Shown here one piece after another: positions 46,115-60,191 of a stretch of DNA of 64,000 bases; position 1 is the first letter of the stretch; every line of letters begins with the position of its first letter. The translations under genes and the position numbers were made by a program. The DNA comes from Amphiduros pacificus (lineage: Eukaryota; Annelida; Polychaeta; Phyllodocida; Hesionidae), in assembly GCA_949316495.1 (NCBI GenBank), contig OX439002.1, forward strand, positions 12,704,001 through 12,768,000, written 5' to 3'. The notes below the pieces were generated by a model. That model did not search any database, was not told where the DNA came from, and saw only the letters and a list, made by a program, of their open reading frames with translations.

Positions 46115-48919
46115 CTGAAAGTATACAACATAATAACACCTCAATATCCATCTCAGATACTTCGGGAGAATACAGTGCAATGAAAGAGTACTAAATCCAT
46201 ATAACCCACACAATTCTCAGAACAACTTATAATTCAGGTGCTGATTGAAGTTAATTAGTTTTAAAATGTCCCAGTGACTTAATCAATAAATGTAAAAATG
46301 TATTAACTTTTTAAAGTTTGACAAATTTTGTCCTACTTTTGGTATATAAATATCATCCATAAACTTGTGCTATATATCAACCAGAGTAAAATACAAAAAG
46401 GACTTTTTGAGCATACTATTTTGTTTGCTCAACAATTACGCTTGATTATTTTTAATCTAGCGTTTCATCCATGAAGTTAGATGGAACTTTTCACTGTTTT
46501 AAACAATATGTTCATAGTGTATACAAAATGTTATTCCTGCTGGAAAATACAGCAAATATTTGGACAAATCTGGAAAAAGGCCATGCACTTAAAAAATTCT
46601 ACTGATATGATTGGGATTTTCAGTTAGTGCATTTGTAGATCTTAGAAGGGCCTATTCCCTTCTCATAAAACCTGGATAACCTGTGAATAATGTTTTAATG
46701 GTCAATAGAGGGCATTGATTGTGAGATCGATACTGTTTTATTACAGACCATGCTCTCCTTAAAGTCATTTCCAATTGATGTTTTACATGTCATGTTCCCA
46801 GCACTACTCAACTCAAATATCCTTGTCATGTTTAAGACAGTTTTTGGTGAACAAACACTTCATCAAAATATGATATCTGATATGAATCTGGCCTAGAATT
46901 CAATGTGTTCATAAGCACATTTATCTGTAATAGAATTGAAGGACGTTTATGAAAGATCCATTTGAGTTTTGTGAAATCAAACTATGCTGATTAAAAAGAT
47001 TACAAAGAGGATGTGATTAAATTGTGTGAATTCTTATGTAGTTTATGCAGAGTAGTAATGTGATGACGAGGCAAACAAGCTGCAATATGCATGTGGAAAT
47101 CCGTCAAGCGGTGGCCCAAGTGGTCACCATGGTCATAGAACAAGATGTATGACACAATAGCCCCCTCTGATGGCTGCCTGGTCTCCTCCAAATGTCAGCT
47201 GTGGCCACTTTAATGAGCAATGTCCCCTGATGAAGACAGATCATTTAAGTTGGGATGTTGCGGCAGCAGGTTTACCAGTCCATGGGGACCACAGTCCATG
47301 TGTCGTATTTCCCCCCTGCGGAGGGGGTTTCTGATTGGAATATCAGATAGACCAGACAGACTTTGACTTTCAGAATGACTTTGCTGTTTTCACCATTTGA
47401 AAGGCGGCTTTAAAGCAAAATCTTATTTTGGCTATCAAATAAAATACCCTTGTTCTATCTGCTAAAAGAACAGTGATATAATTGCCTGTCTCACAGACTG
47501 AGGTTCTTATGTTGATAGCCATGGAAATTTCCACTGGCGTATTTAGAGGCACACTACATAACTAAGGCTGGTCGCAGACTGCAGTTGGCTACATTGAAAT
47601 TGACGGAGAACTGGTCGGCCCAGAAATCATTACTGGCTACTGTGGTTAATAATCCATAAAAGAAAATATACTCCTCTTTTACCTCATATCAGAATAACGA
47701 TAGTTTCTTTGTTATGATATGTTTCAATATTGTTTATACTGGAGCTGAATTTTGCAGACTTTATCCAAGGGAGTAGACTGTGGTGTCTTTCTCAAACAAA
47801 CCAGTTTGACGTCAGAGCACAAGTCACATAAAAGTCTTATCTCCCCTCTCTGCCCTCCCAAATATCGACAAATCTCGTCTTCCCCTTCACCTCCTACCAA
47901 TAACGTCAATCATAGAATCTATTCTATCCATGGCTCGATGGCCAGAATTCCCTTCTTTAACCACAGACATCTCAAATGTTCTGTCTGTCCGCCCCCAGAC
48001 AGGCCAAGTCTCCAGCTTAGTTCTGTTATAAAACATACCAAATCTGTTTTGTCCTTAAATTAATGTTCAATGAATCTGCCAAATGTCTAAATAGAAGTGT
48101 TTTAACATTCCTCAATAAAGCTGAAGAGTTTGTCAATTCCTTGGTGAAGAATCTTTTTGTTCTTCCTTCCACCCTGTCTTGTGGTGACTGGTCATTTCTC
48201 ATGGGCCCTTGTGTGACCATTTCCCTTGTTTGGCCGGTGCCTGTTTAGCCCTGCCTGTTCGACCATATAAAATCATTATAATTTCCACCTATATACTTTT
48301 TCTCAACAACATAAGTATGACATTGTGGGCAATTAAGGCTTCATATTTCATGAGCTTTGAGCAGCAAAGTGACCAGGGCCCATGCACTTTTTCCAGCCAC
48401 AGTCAAACTGGGGGACAGAATTCTTTGCCACAGTAGATCACATCATGGTTAGACAGAGGCCTGTGCAAACATACAGTCATGTCATGCTCTTTCATAAAAT
48501 TATTAAATATTTCAAGTTATTTAACTAATTTAAATAATTTTTGATTGAAAGAATCTATTGTTTCCTTTATTCATACATATAAGGCGTCTATGATAAGTGT
48601 AATGAGTCTATTATGTTTCTCAGTGAGCATGATGAAGCTAGTGAAGGTTTCCTCAGCAAAGGTGCCTGGTCTATTCCCGAAGATCTAGACCTCTCCTTTA
48701 GATCTAGACCTCTCCTTTTGATGAAGATGCGAGTATCAGACGATATCAATATGGATTACCAGCCAGAATGACTTACAGGGAAATCTATCCTCATTTTTTT
48801 TACTATTTTGTATCTTGATATGCCATAAAAGCATAGGCAGAGCATGTCATTTAGATGATGCAACTAGTTTGGGTCAAATAAAAAACTAAAATATCTTAGT
48901 GAAATATTCCCCAGAATGT

Positions 48920-49145
48920 TAAGCTTGGTAGGCCTACAAAAAAGCTTACATAAAAGGTAATTTTTAAAATTTCTTTTTACACAGGTCAAACAATGCATGT
49001 TTAATAATTAAAAATGAATAATTTGATGAAAGTTAAGCTTGGTAGGCCTACAACAAAGCTTACATAAAAGGTAATTTTTTTAATTTCTTTTTACACAGGT
49101 CAAACAATGCATGTTTAATAATTAAAAATGAATAATTTGATGAAT
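48920..49145 (+). repeat. 113-bp tandem duplication
   Basis: Two adjacent copies beginning AAGCTTGGTAGGCCTACAA and ending AAAATGAATAATTTGATGA, at about 48920-49032 and 49033-49142. They differ by a few substitutions and a T-run length change, so the duplication is fairly recent. Confidence 0.85.
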
Positions 49146-50059
49146 ACTTCATAATAAGCAGAAATGTTGCTGTACATAATATTGGACAGTTGAGTTTTGG
49201 TTAGGTTCAAAAGGGTTGGTTAAACAAAGAGAGATTAAACTGTCCTTTAAGACACTCTCGAACATCAATCTTGTTTGTATCTTAGCCTTGAATCATTTGA
49301 CAAGACTGAGTGATGTAGAAGAAACCAGATAGAAAAACAAAGGAATTGACAACTCAAGCATACTGTGATAGAAGATGGATGACACAGATTTCATGCAAGT
49401 TACTCAGACAATGTGAAAATCAATATCATGAACACAAAATAATCCCCTTAGAAGCTAAACTAACATCCTGAATTCTCCAGGTATAGTGTACGGGCGGATC
49501 TGATGAAGTTCACACCAGTGATTTCAATACCCCAGTCAACAGAATTTTATAAATTCTGTAAAAATGTTCGATTTGTATGATATTAGAGACACTTGGTGCT
49601 GAACAAATGCTAATATATCAGACAGGGAAATTTATTACTGCCCTGATTTAATATGACACTCAAGTACATTTTCATTGTGGTAAGAGAGGTAAGTAAGGAA
49701 CATATCTTGCATATGATATCTTTATCAAAGTGATCATCATCTGCAATTACCCTCTGTGGTTGTCTGCCAAAATCTCATTATCATGGAAAAGATCCTGGCT
49801 GCCTTCCACTGCATCATGTTGGGCTATTTATAGCATCTCATCTTCATATGAGGTTTATAGGCATACTTATCATTACCTCTCACCATGAACGCTCATAATA
49901 AGTCAACTAAATCTATCCACTTGTTAAACTAATATTGTAGTTGTTTTAAAGGTGAAATGAAAATCATTTTTATATTATTACAATAAAGGTAGGACATGAC
50001 AATGTCTACAAGTGTATTATCAACTCATTAGACTCAAATTCACAGCTCGCTAGACTCTT

Positions 50060-50230
50060 ACTTTTAGCTTACTTGACTCGCATTCTCAACTCAGTACACT
50101 AACATTTTAAGCTCACAAGGCTCACATTCTCGTTCACGAGAGACTCACACTTTCAGCTCACTAGAGACTCACACTTTCAGCTCACTAGAGACTCACATTA
50201 TCGACTCAGTACACAAGCATTTTCAACTCA
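50060..50230 (+). repeat. Short degenerate tandem repeat (AGACTCACACTTTCAGCTCA type)
   Basis: Around seven to eight copies of a roughly 22-30 bp unit with CTCAC, TTTCAGCTC and ACTAGAGACTCA. The two central copies (50148-50190) are identical and the outer ones diverged. It is embedded in otherwise plain AT-rich sequence. Confidence 0.6.
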
Positions 50231-53200
50231 CTAAACTCATATCCTCAATTTGTTCTATTCTAGGTCAAAATAGCGAGATGACGAGTACCTGTGATGCACC
50301 TTCATATTTCTTAGATAGATTGAGAGCCTCTACAATGGTTCATTACGCAGACTCCGTGCCTTAAGGCCACAATGATTTGATGTTATCTCAGCTTTCCTGT
50401 GCTGAACATATATAATGATCACATTCTTTCATATGATCTAAAACGAAAAAGAAAAAACTCAAAATTATCCTTTGATGGCACAACACAAACGAATATTGAT
50501 ATGCATATAAAATATGTAATATTGTCAAATTTGAAAAAAGTTCAGACCCATCACAATATACAGATGAGAGAAGCATTTGCACTCATTCTGATAATTTGTA
50601 TGGTGAACTTTTCTCACATAATATTGCATGGCTGCCAGATATTTGTGAATGCCTGTCATGGCCACAGCTGATGGTTAAAGCTGTTAAGGATTTGCCCAAT
50701 ATTTGTTCATCTGAAGATGCTTGTACATTTAACAGGCTAGTTGATTGGGAGGGGAGACATGATTCATCAGCATGATCAGATGGAGTAGCTGCTAAAATAG
50801 GGAACGGACACTACAACAATATCACAACAAATATGCTGGCTTAAATTACAACCTTATCTTCACTTAATTAAAAAGATACCTCACGTACAGCTTTTATTTC
50901 TATAACGCAGACTGTAAAAGTGTGACAAAAATGATTGAGAACATGATAACCTTGTGTAGGACCCAGGCTGTGGGTGGGGAATGGTGGGGTGGTCAAGACC
51001 ATTCCAGATGTTACCAAGAAAGTCCTCTGTGGTTAGGCTGCAGGAATGTGTCGAATGAATGCTAAGTGCTAACCTGACACCAACTTACACAGTCACTAAT
51101 ATTAGTCTATGGTCATTGAGACCATTAAGATGATACACCTGCAACTCACTGTCCTCTACTGGCAGATTGAATCAAGTGAAAGGAATAAAATTACCAATAA
51201 CCTACATAACAGCTCACCAAAATTATTGAAATACAAGAATAATTATAAACTAAATCTGGGAATGTTCTAAAACGGACTATAGATTTTATAGTGTTTGTAT
51301 CATCCAGTTTATGACCTTGGAAGGGTCAAATGATCAGATTGTAGCTTATTTAGCTTATTCACCTCATCCAAATCAGGTTAAACGTGATTGTCAAAACCGG
51401 ATTTGAGTGCTGGAGGGGCAAGACGACACTAGTCTCTAATATGAACACCTCATCACGGGCAAATTGCCATCTGTGTCGGCGATCTGCGACGTGAGGCTTG
51501 GCTGTCGACTCTACCTAATGCCACATAATATCCTCATTATCTGCACACAGACAAAATACAACCTCCCCCGGGACATCTTTTTTCAATTTTGCTTTTTCCC
51601 CATCACTGAGGCATCTCGGCGGGAATTAATGGCTAAATTAATTGCAGAAGGAAATGCTAACTTGAATGCACTCTTCTAGAATGAAAAAGCAATAAAAAGC
51701 ATGAGTTCTTCTTGGCTGGAGGTTTCCAAGTGCCACAGCCATTATGTGTTGAATTTGAGTGTCAAACAAAAGCACTAAAATCATAAAATGTCATGGAACA
51801 TTATGACAAATTCTCACTTGAAGGGAAGCTTGGTGCATTTGCTACACCTTTATCTTTCAAGTACAGACATTAATTTGCCATATAACCCACCTCATACTAA
51901 CCATTCCATTATATATTCAACTGTATTGCAGCTTATTTGCTCAAATTTAATCTGAACATTTCCCCAAGATATTCAACTCGGCACTGTTATTCAAGTTATA
52001 CCTTTTTGCATGATATTCAGATTTGACAACATTCTGACAGGCAAATAGCTGTATTGGTTGACATTTGATTACTAATTGATAATTCTGAAAAATATTCAAA
52101 TAATATATTTTTGTATGATCATAAATATTACTTTTATAATTGTCTCTATCTGTCTGTCTGGACCATCCTTTGACATTTCAAATATCCAAAGCTCATTATA
52201 ATATGTATGATAGTCACTATGAAAATATATCACTTCACCAAGACTCACGATTCACACTGGAAGGTCAATCACAAAAACAAAATCATTGATAATCAATAGG
52301 AATGTGGATATTACCCAAGTTACCACTCCATACTGATATTGATTACTGATCTGATGGAAATAGGTGTGACAAACACAGTGCTAATTATGTTATCTATGTA
52401 AAGCTTCATGTTCTTCCACAGCAGCTATACTTCATTGTGAAACTGTCGACTAGTTTAAATAACAATTTTTGGTCTTTTTCTCAAACAAATTTTAAAGCTT
52501 TCAACTGACAAACAGGAAATGGATTGAAAGATCAAGATAATGCATCAAGCTATTCCTTGCAGCTTGAGTTCATAATAGTATAATATGTCTTCTTGCTTGT
52601 ATAACAAAGCTTATTATTGCATGATGGTGATAGCTTTGTGGTCACCAACAGAACAAACCTTAGCATAATCCGGATGATATCAATTACAAACAGTCTTAAA
52701 GGCTTCACATTCAATCTTCAATGATCGTGACTCTGCCCATAAAAATAATCTCGGCTTAAATCTTTTCTGATATTGAAATCAATGTGGCAAATAGAAGGAA
52801 TATGATGATACATGATAACTGGTAGAGTGCTATTCTAGGCTGTCCCCATCTCTCCATGAAACCCTAGCTGGCGTGGCAGACACAATTAAGCTAAGATAAT
52901 CACTTGCACTAGGCTTACTATCTGCTGGTCCAGGTGCTTGTTACTGATACTGACAAACAAGACACCAATATCTCAGCCTAAGCAAATACCTGCCTGAGTA
53001 TTAAATATTTAAAAGGGTTTATTCTTCCATGTGCCTAGGGCAGATGAAAAATGGCTATTATGTACATATTGGTGTGACAATGACCTTCCATAAGCCTGGC
53101 ACTGAGGTGTGTGAATTGTTTACATAATACCCTGTAACATTGTTTATGTTCTTGATGTTGCAAGTATTCCTGTAAAAATGATCTAATAGCTATTATGTGG

Positions 53201-56200
53201 AGGTTGTGAGTTCAAACACAGGATGTCATCAATCACGGACCTTTTGACAGCTTTGTCCATACTGCACTCAATAATGTTATGGCCACAGTAAAAATCAAAA
53301 CCACCACCCATACATGAAAATACGACCAAATAATATATCTGTCTGTAAATCTATACTACAAAGACACATCCCCATGTATATTTGATTTGAATCACATATC
53401 AGGTATTATGAATAATGTATTGTGCATTTGATTAGGTTCTCCACCTTGAATGTAGGGATCATTCATTGGTTCAGGGTGTAGCTATTCTGTTTCATATATG
53501 ATCCCTGGTCTAGGATCTGCTGAAAGAACAAATAACACCTCAACCCCCAGTAGAATTTAGGCTCATAATCAGATCTGTACAGCACATGGTTGTGGTATTG
53601 TTTGGTCATAAGAGAAAAATCAATAATATTTTGGGAACAAAAATGTCCTGCAGAGGATGTTGTATTGTTACCACAAAAAACCTTTGTGCCTTAGACTTTA
53701 AGCAGCTAGAATTATTTAACTTGTGGATAAAAAGCATTTGAAATTGCAGTCTAAAGATAAATATATTTGATTTTTCTTTACAGGTGACACAGTTGAGCAG
53801 GGCCTTCTATAGTGCATCTGGTCCCCCCTGGGCTGGATTGTATCAACAGGGTCCAGGTCCAAATAGAGGGTCCAAATCGGGGTTGAACCTCAAAATGGAC
53901 CCATTGTATTGTATCAGCAAGGTTAATACCATAATCGGTGTTCACAGATTTTGGGGTTGGACCTTGAAATGCAATAGCAAAATTTTGGAAGATCAAATCA
54001 GCTGTAAAAATAGACTAATTTTACAAAATAATAGATATATTTCATCTTTACCCGATCGATATGAAAATTAGCATGTTGAAGGGTGCAATCCTTATGGAAA
54101 TTGTATCTTGAAAGAATCATTGCAAGGCTTCAATATTTTTCACAGCTCCAAAGTTGTGACAAAATGTGGATCCAAACATTGATAAGAACATCACAAGTGC
54201 CCCCTTGTGGCCTCATGATGTTATATGAATGCCTGTCTGGGCCCCACAGTAAATGGGTCATAATATTGTTGCAACAGTGTCAACAAAGTCAGCATTTTTA
54301 TGATTTGAGCTGCATATTGCTGGCTTTCTGACTGAAACCAGCCTTTAACCATTTAACCATTTATCTTAGGAATGGATTGAGGAAATCATTCTTTTAACTT
54401 ATCTAACCAAGATATCTTGTTACAAATACGGTTTTCTAGTTTCTCTGAGAGTAAAGACAAAAATGTTAATAATTATGTGCAGGAAATCTCTAATATAGTT
54501 CCTTTCATCCAGACAATGGCTAAAATTTACTGAGCATTAAAGATACTAATTTAGTGTCATTAAACGTCAGCGTGGGTTGAAACAACTGCAAAATAATCTG
54601 GCAATCATTTAGTGCCAAGTGCTTTATTAAAAGGAGCATCTCGGACATGGAGCTATTTCTGGCATCAATCGCCAAGTTCCATATTTGGTCATTGATATTA
54701 TCACGGATATATCCTGTACTCCATTTATCTGGGCAATTATGATTGTTTTGTGACGCTTGAAAGGTTATGTTAATTGATAAGAATGCATTAATTTTTTTTG
54801 AGGCAAGAGATAATTCCTGACAGAGAACAAAGTAGTCATACTCTCTGATACACATTGACCAGGGCTTTACTTATCATTTCAATTTCATCACCCATGTATT
54901 ACTTCAATGACTATTAATCCCCAGGAAATTGAGGCAAAATTTTATGGGAGTATATATATGGCTTTTCTTGACCAGCATCTGCTGTGTATTTGTCATGACC
55001 GACATGTATTTGGCACAGAGAGCTTTGTCAGCTTCTTTCTTCCTTATAAAGTACACAGAGAAAGTTATGAGAGAATGTGGATAACACATGATTGGTGTGT
55101 ACAAATGCTTTCCCACATAATTGAGAACACAAGCCCGTCAAGTATTGCCAGCTTTAAAAGTGTGAGGCTATTGATATTTTTCGGACTGCAAAAATCTCTA
55201 CCATCTCTGTATCAATATGAATCGATGGCGTTTTGGCAGCTCGGAGACACGTAGAGGAATGCCATTGATCGCACTCTAAGTCTGCAGTGCATGATATTGT
55301 AACAGCGAGTCACACACCAACACTCTATTGTGATGGCCAACCATGACTTATCTGAACATCTCAAATCACGACTGTTTCCACCAGATCAGAAGCAACTCTA
55401 ATAACTCTAGCAAATTGCTATCACAGTTGAAGGACATGTTCATTTTGACTAGTTATCCTTCTATTAGTTTGCCCACATCAGGCTAAACAAAATGAGGCAG
55501 TTAACGATGTACTCCACTGTCTGCTTCCTTTGCATGATCTCAACTATTCTGTTGCCATAGTAACGAACATTTGATGTTTGATTTGTGCATAATTGGGTGG
55601 AAGTGGGAAGGAAGGAGAGTGTCCCCCCCACTGGTGGGTTCTCTGGAGCCATGCCAACTGCTCTGTCCCTGCCGTCCAACCACCACCCTCACACAGCTGT
55701 CTGGCAGGAAAACTACACATACAAAAGTGGCTGCATCACATTGTTATGGACGTTTTTAGGGTCTGGTCCCATGTGATGAGTGATTAGATAGGCCGAACAA
55801 AAACAGACCTAAGTTGAAGTTATAAAACCTAGATGTCACAGACTGTTATATGCATTGTGGGGTCAAGTTTCCATATATTAATGTGAATTGTTGAGAGAAA
55901 ATTATGTGACATATAGAGAGAAAAAAGATGTCTCTATGAAAGTCTGTTTTTTAAACAATCAAAAAAAAAAAAAAACAAACACGAAAATCAAAAATATATA
56001 TGAATATAATTAGTGCACATAGATGAGTTTCACATTTGGAATGTCACTCGTATAAATAATATTATTTGCACATCATTGCAATTAGTGTGAAGCCAAAGTC
56101 TGCAAAAAGGAATGGATCAAAATGATACAATATAATTGGAATAGGAGAGAATCACAAAAACTCTCTATGCCAAGAACATCAAAGCTTTGCTTTCTGTCAT

Positions 56201-56898
56201 ACATTTTCCAGTTCTATTGACTGCAGGTAACTTTAAACCAGGAGTATTATTGTCATCAGTCTTTCTGACACGAGCAGCGATAGACAGTCCGACTTTGTGC
56301 GGGGTTTACCCATGATGCAGTGTCACACAGCGCGACTGCAGTGGGCGGGTTGGCCTCTTTCAAGCACCACTCAACTTCAGAATCACGGACATGGCAGTAA
56401 CTAGATGGCTAATTGGGGACGTGTAAGACATTGTTAGAGCTCGCGCATTGAGGCATTGTCTCCTAAACTTTGTCAGCGTGGACAGGCTCTGTGACACACT
56501 GCTCAGTCAGGCACAAATTCCTGACCAGAATTAGTTGTTAAGACAGATTTTTGTTGTGGCCAGGAAAGACGTAATAAGACCTGTGAGTTTTGCAAGTGGC
56601 TGTGTCGTATTAAAACAATAGTCACCATGGCAACAAAACTGTTCTTTGAGTTATGCTCCTCTAACTTGAATTTCCACACAAATTAAAGATTCCATTCCGA
56701 ATGGCTGATTATCATTATCCCTTGTCGTGAATTTGGAAAATGGTTGTTTCTCAGGTTTCAAACATCAGAGTGTTACATACATTGCTATTCTGGTTGACAA
56801 TCTATGAGTAGACTATGCGTGTGACATTGATTATAGCACAATAAATCAGTGTGATGAGGATTGTATCCAGACATAAGATGGACCAGTCAGTAGCATCT

Positions 56899-57910
56899 TT
56901 ACATCTCTGTGCCTCCCTCCTCTGGCCCATCCTTACATCTCTGTACCTCCATCCTCTGGCCCATCCTTACATCTCTGTGCCTCCCTCCTCTGGCCCATCC
57001 TTACATCTCTGTGCCTCCCTCCTCTGGCCCTTCCTTACATCTCTGTTCCCCTCTCCTTTGGCTCTTCCTTACATCTCTGCACCTCCCTCCTCGGCCCTTC
57101 CTTACATCTCTGTTCCCCTCTCCTCTGGCCCTTCCTTACATCTCTGCACCTCCCTCCTCTGGCCCTTCCTTACATCTCTGTTCCCCTCTTCTCTGGCTCT
57201 TCCTTACATCTCTGCACCTCTCTCCTCTGGCTCTTCCTTACATCTCTGTACCTTCCTCCTCTGGCTCTTCCTTACATCTCTGTACCTCCCTCCTCTGGCC
57301 CATCCTTACATCTCTGTGCCTCCCTCCTCTGGCCCTTCCTTACATCTCTGTACCTCCCTCCTCTGGCCCTTCCTTACATCTCTGTACCTCCCTCCTCTGG
57401 CCCATCCTTACATCTCTGTGCCTCCCTCCTCTGACCCTTCCTTACATCTCTGTACCTCCCTCCTCTGGCCCATCCTTACATCTCTGTACCTCCCTCCTCT
57501 GGCCCTTCCTTACATCTCTGTTCCCCTCTCCTTTGGCTCTTCCTTACATCTCTGCACCTCCCTCCTCGGCCCTTCCTTACATCTCTGTTCCCCTCTCCTC
57601 TGGCCCTTCCTTACATCTCTGCACCTCCCTCCTCTGGCCCTTCCTTACATCTCTGTTCCCCTCTTCTCTGGCTCTTCCTTACATCTCTGCACCTCTCTCC
57701 TCTGGCTCTTCCTTACATCTCTGTACCTTCCTCCTCTGGCTCTTCCTTACATCTCTGTACCTCCCTCCTTTGGCCCTTCCTTACATCTCTGTGCCTCCCT
57801 CCTCTGGCCCATTCTTATATCTCTGTACCTCCCTCCTCTGGCCCATCCTTACATCTCTGTGCCTCTCTCCTCTAGCTCTTCCTTACCTCTCTGTACCTCC
57901 CACCTCTGGC
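56899..57910 (+). repeat. 34-bp minisatellite with a 475-bp higher-order repeat
   Basis: About 30 tandem copies of a pyrimidine-rich 34-bp unit (TTACATCTCTGTACCTCCCT + CCTCTGGCCCTTCC). A block of 14 units starting near 57041 recurs near 57516 with the same order of variants (TTCCCC, CACCTCC, the unit with CCTCGGCCC lacking one base, GTACCTTCC), giving a 475-bp higher-order period. 34 is not a multiple of three, so two frames stay open for about 358 codons; these peptides are artefacts. The plus strand is almost purine-poor. Confidence 0.92.
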
Positions 57911-57929
57911 CCTCGCCTCCAGCTTAATG

Positions 57930-60189
57930 CAGTCAAGATACATTGCTTTCTTCAAAGAGGCCTGTCTATTGATTTGGATTAAGGAAACACTGTTCAAGTT
58001 TAAATCCAATTCAAGTTTATAGAGCACTCCTCATTCTGAATGGGAAAAAATGAGTTCAGTATATCTGAAGCCCTCCGAAATAATATTTTTTGTCATATAG
58101 AAAAGAGAGATTTTATATTTAAAGAACTCTAAGTCAGACAGAACAATAACAAAGAATACAAAATTCATTGGCTTACATATATTTGAAAGAGGCAAATTCA
58201 CTATAATGAATCGCTGCAAATTATGTTTGTATGGTTTTAAATATCTATATCTTGCCAGAGATTTCAAGCCACTGCCAAACTTTGTGAGAGGTGTAAAACT
58301 GAACTTCAAAGCATTGCTTAGGAATAAATAGCCATTGTATACATAACAATGATTAGAGAGATTTCAAATTCTTTGTGAGATCAAAGTAATAATTTAAGAT
58401 ATTGTCTTCTGTCAGAGACACTTGTTTATGTAATTCAGTGGTTCAATTCAAGTGAATTTTAATGAGAATTTATTCCAGTTACAGCAATGTAATTGTGAAA
58501 AGCCAGTGCTTTTGTCTATAATGGTGTTGGTATCTTCTGAAAAACATATTACAATATAAGAAGTACACTTGGTAAAATAGAGATATGTATATACTAATGT
58601 ATTGACTGATGTTGATTGTGTACTTGATGTGAGAAGTAAAGAAATTACAGAAAAATCCTGATCCTACAAATTGTATGTCACATTATAAATTCAAGTGGAA
58701 ATCTTCTGGTAACTGTAATATATGACAAATGAATATTAATACAGTTCTGTCACAATGTATGTATGGTATTACCGGTAAGCACATCCACATTCATTAATTA
58801 AACGAAGGAAGTTTAACTAATTACTGTTCTTTAAAACTGATTATTAGAGTATTACTACATTAGCTCATGTATTGTTCTCTAGGCCAATACTTTGGGAGAG
58901 GTTTGCCAACCTTCAATGGTTTCATCATTATGCCTTGTTTGATTTATATAATTTTGGTATTATCATCCAATATAATAAATATAGCAGTTCCTTTATTTGA
59001 AAAAATGTAAGAAGTCTTTTTCTAACAAACGCACACAAATGAAAACACATTTAGAAACCTGTACCCAGTTCTTTGTGGTAGTAGTAATTGAATGTTTGTA
59101 AGCTTGATTTGATTAAAGAAAGATTGTTTGGTTTCCATGTTGATTGATGTTTTTTTTTAAATTCCTGACCAATATTAAGATTTGCACAAAAATGATCATA
59201 TTATTGATTACTGTCAAACTGTTTCAAACAAAGTTATGATTTTCTGTATAAAAGAGTATGCCAAAGTACTTGTAATCCAACATCTTCTGGAAATATTCTA
59301 TCTTGTGGATGCTTATGCAGTTTTTTAGACATTATTCTTGCACCTCAGGAATAAGTATATTGCAATTAGCTTTCATTAAAGATAGTTCCTGGAAAGTCTA
59401 AATATTGGCAAGAACTTGCACAATGGTTTCATTATGCCCATCTCTGTTTGTAATTTAGTAATTATGATGAAGCCTAAACAATTAACAAAAGCAACAATCT
59501 GTCATTGTGATAGACAAGCACATTCTGAACAGGAACATGTGTTGATTTCCGCTAGTAATTCCATCTGGGAAACAGACCTCAGGGAGGCCAGGTGTGTGAA
59601 TCTCTGCCTCCGTACCTGGCCTGACCCCTTTGACCTCCATTTCTGTTTGTCATTTCCATCAGAGCTGTGTCAGAGGGAACAAGTGGCAGATAGTTCATCT
59701 CTCTTTATTCCGAACTAATTACCTCACTCTCCACATATCTAACCTACTGTAATAGTTGACAGAACAAGCCAGTGACAATGATATCTTCTGCTATTCTATT
59801 CAGTAAAGGCCAAGTCACATATAGGAATTTCTCAAAAATTCATCAAAATTGGCATATATTGCAAAATGAAAAGCAATAATGCATGGATGATATGAAGAGA
59901 AAAATCCATCCCAAATCCATCCCATCAGCCAACCCTTATTCTTTTTACAATGTGCCGTGCACCTGAAGCAGCAGTGGAAGTAGCAACCCTGTATTTAAGG
60001 TGGAAGTGATGTGTACAAAGAAACAGAAAACGCCCGCCTAGCATGTAACCCTTGCCTCTATTCACATATTTGATTCCTGCACGACCTACACATGCAATAT
60101 TTTGAATATCACACCTGTATCAGGCTGGATCTGATTCTATTATACCTGTCGCCGAGCTCATTAGTGCCAAGTTACTCTTATTTAATGAT
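57930..60189. other. 2.3 kb of AT-rich sequence without recognised features
   Basis: No repeats or credible coding exons. 59560-59700 is more GC-rich than the rest and contains TGACCCCTTTGACCT (59632-59646), which on the minus strand is two AGGTCA-like half-sites. The open frame across it (59416-59718, 100 codons) has no recognisable domain. Confidence 0.4.
59632..59646 (-). promoter_or_regulatory. Possible nuclear receptor response element
   Basis: On the minus strand AGGTCAAAGGGGTCA: half-sites AGGTCA and GGGTCA spaced by three bases (DR3), or AGGTCA-A-AGGGGT as a weaker DR1. Such motifs also arise by chance, and nothing here shows that it is used. Confidence 0.2.
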
Positions 60190-60191
60190 TA

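Larger units (their letters stand above)
46115..56850. other. 10.7 kb upstream of the recognised SLC5A7 exons, no genes recognised
   Basis: Probably the first SLC5A7 intron or the upstream region. I looked on the minus strand for an exon ending in a GGFTMT-like sequence with a phase-1 donor and found none. Small open frames (for example 47752-48063, 54907-55254) have no recognisable domains. AT-rich stretches with TAATTA/CATTAA motifs (54530-54800) and the moderately GC-rich block at 56270-56420 could be regulatory, but only comparison can show that. A short A tract lies at 55960-55976. Confidence 0.35.

Noticed and set aside
54907-55254. 115-codon plus-strand frame upstream of SLC5A7
   Set aside because: No homology recognised and no splice context; a chance frame or conserved noncoding sequence is more likely.
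56899-57910. CRISPR-like regular repeat
   Set aside because: There are no unique spacers; it is head-to-tail minisatellite DNA in an animal genome. The same holds for 43195-44395.
56851-57982. Two overlapping open frames of about 358 codons, Pro/Ser/Leu-rich
   Set aside because: A 34-bp minisatellite cycles through all frames without stops; two different frames give equally long peptides, so neither is a gene.
58031-58309. 92-codon minus-strand frame
   Set aside because: Low-complexity AT-driven composition and no recognisable motif.
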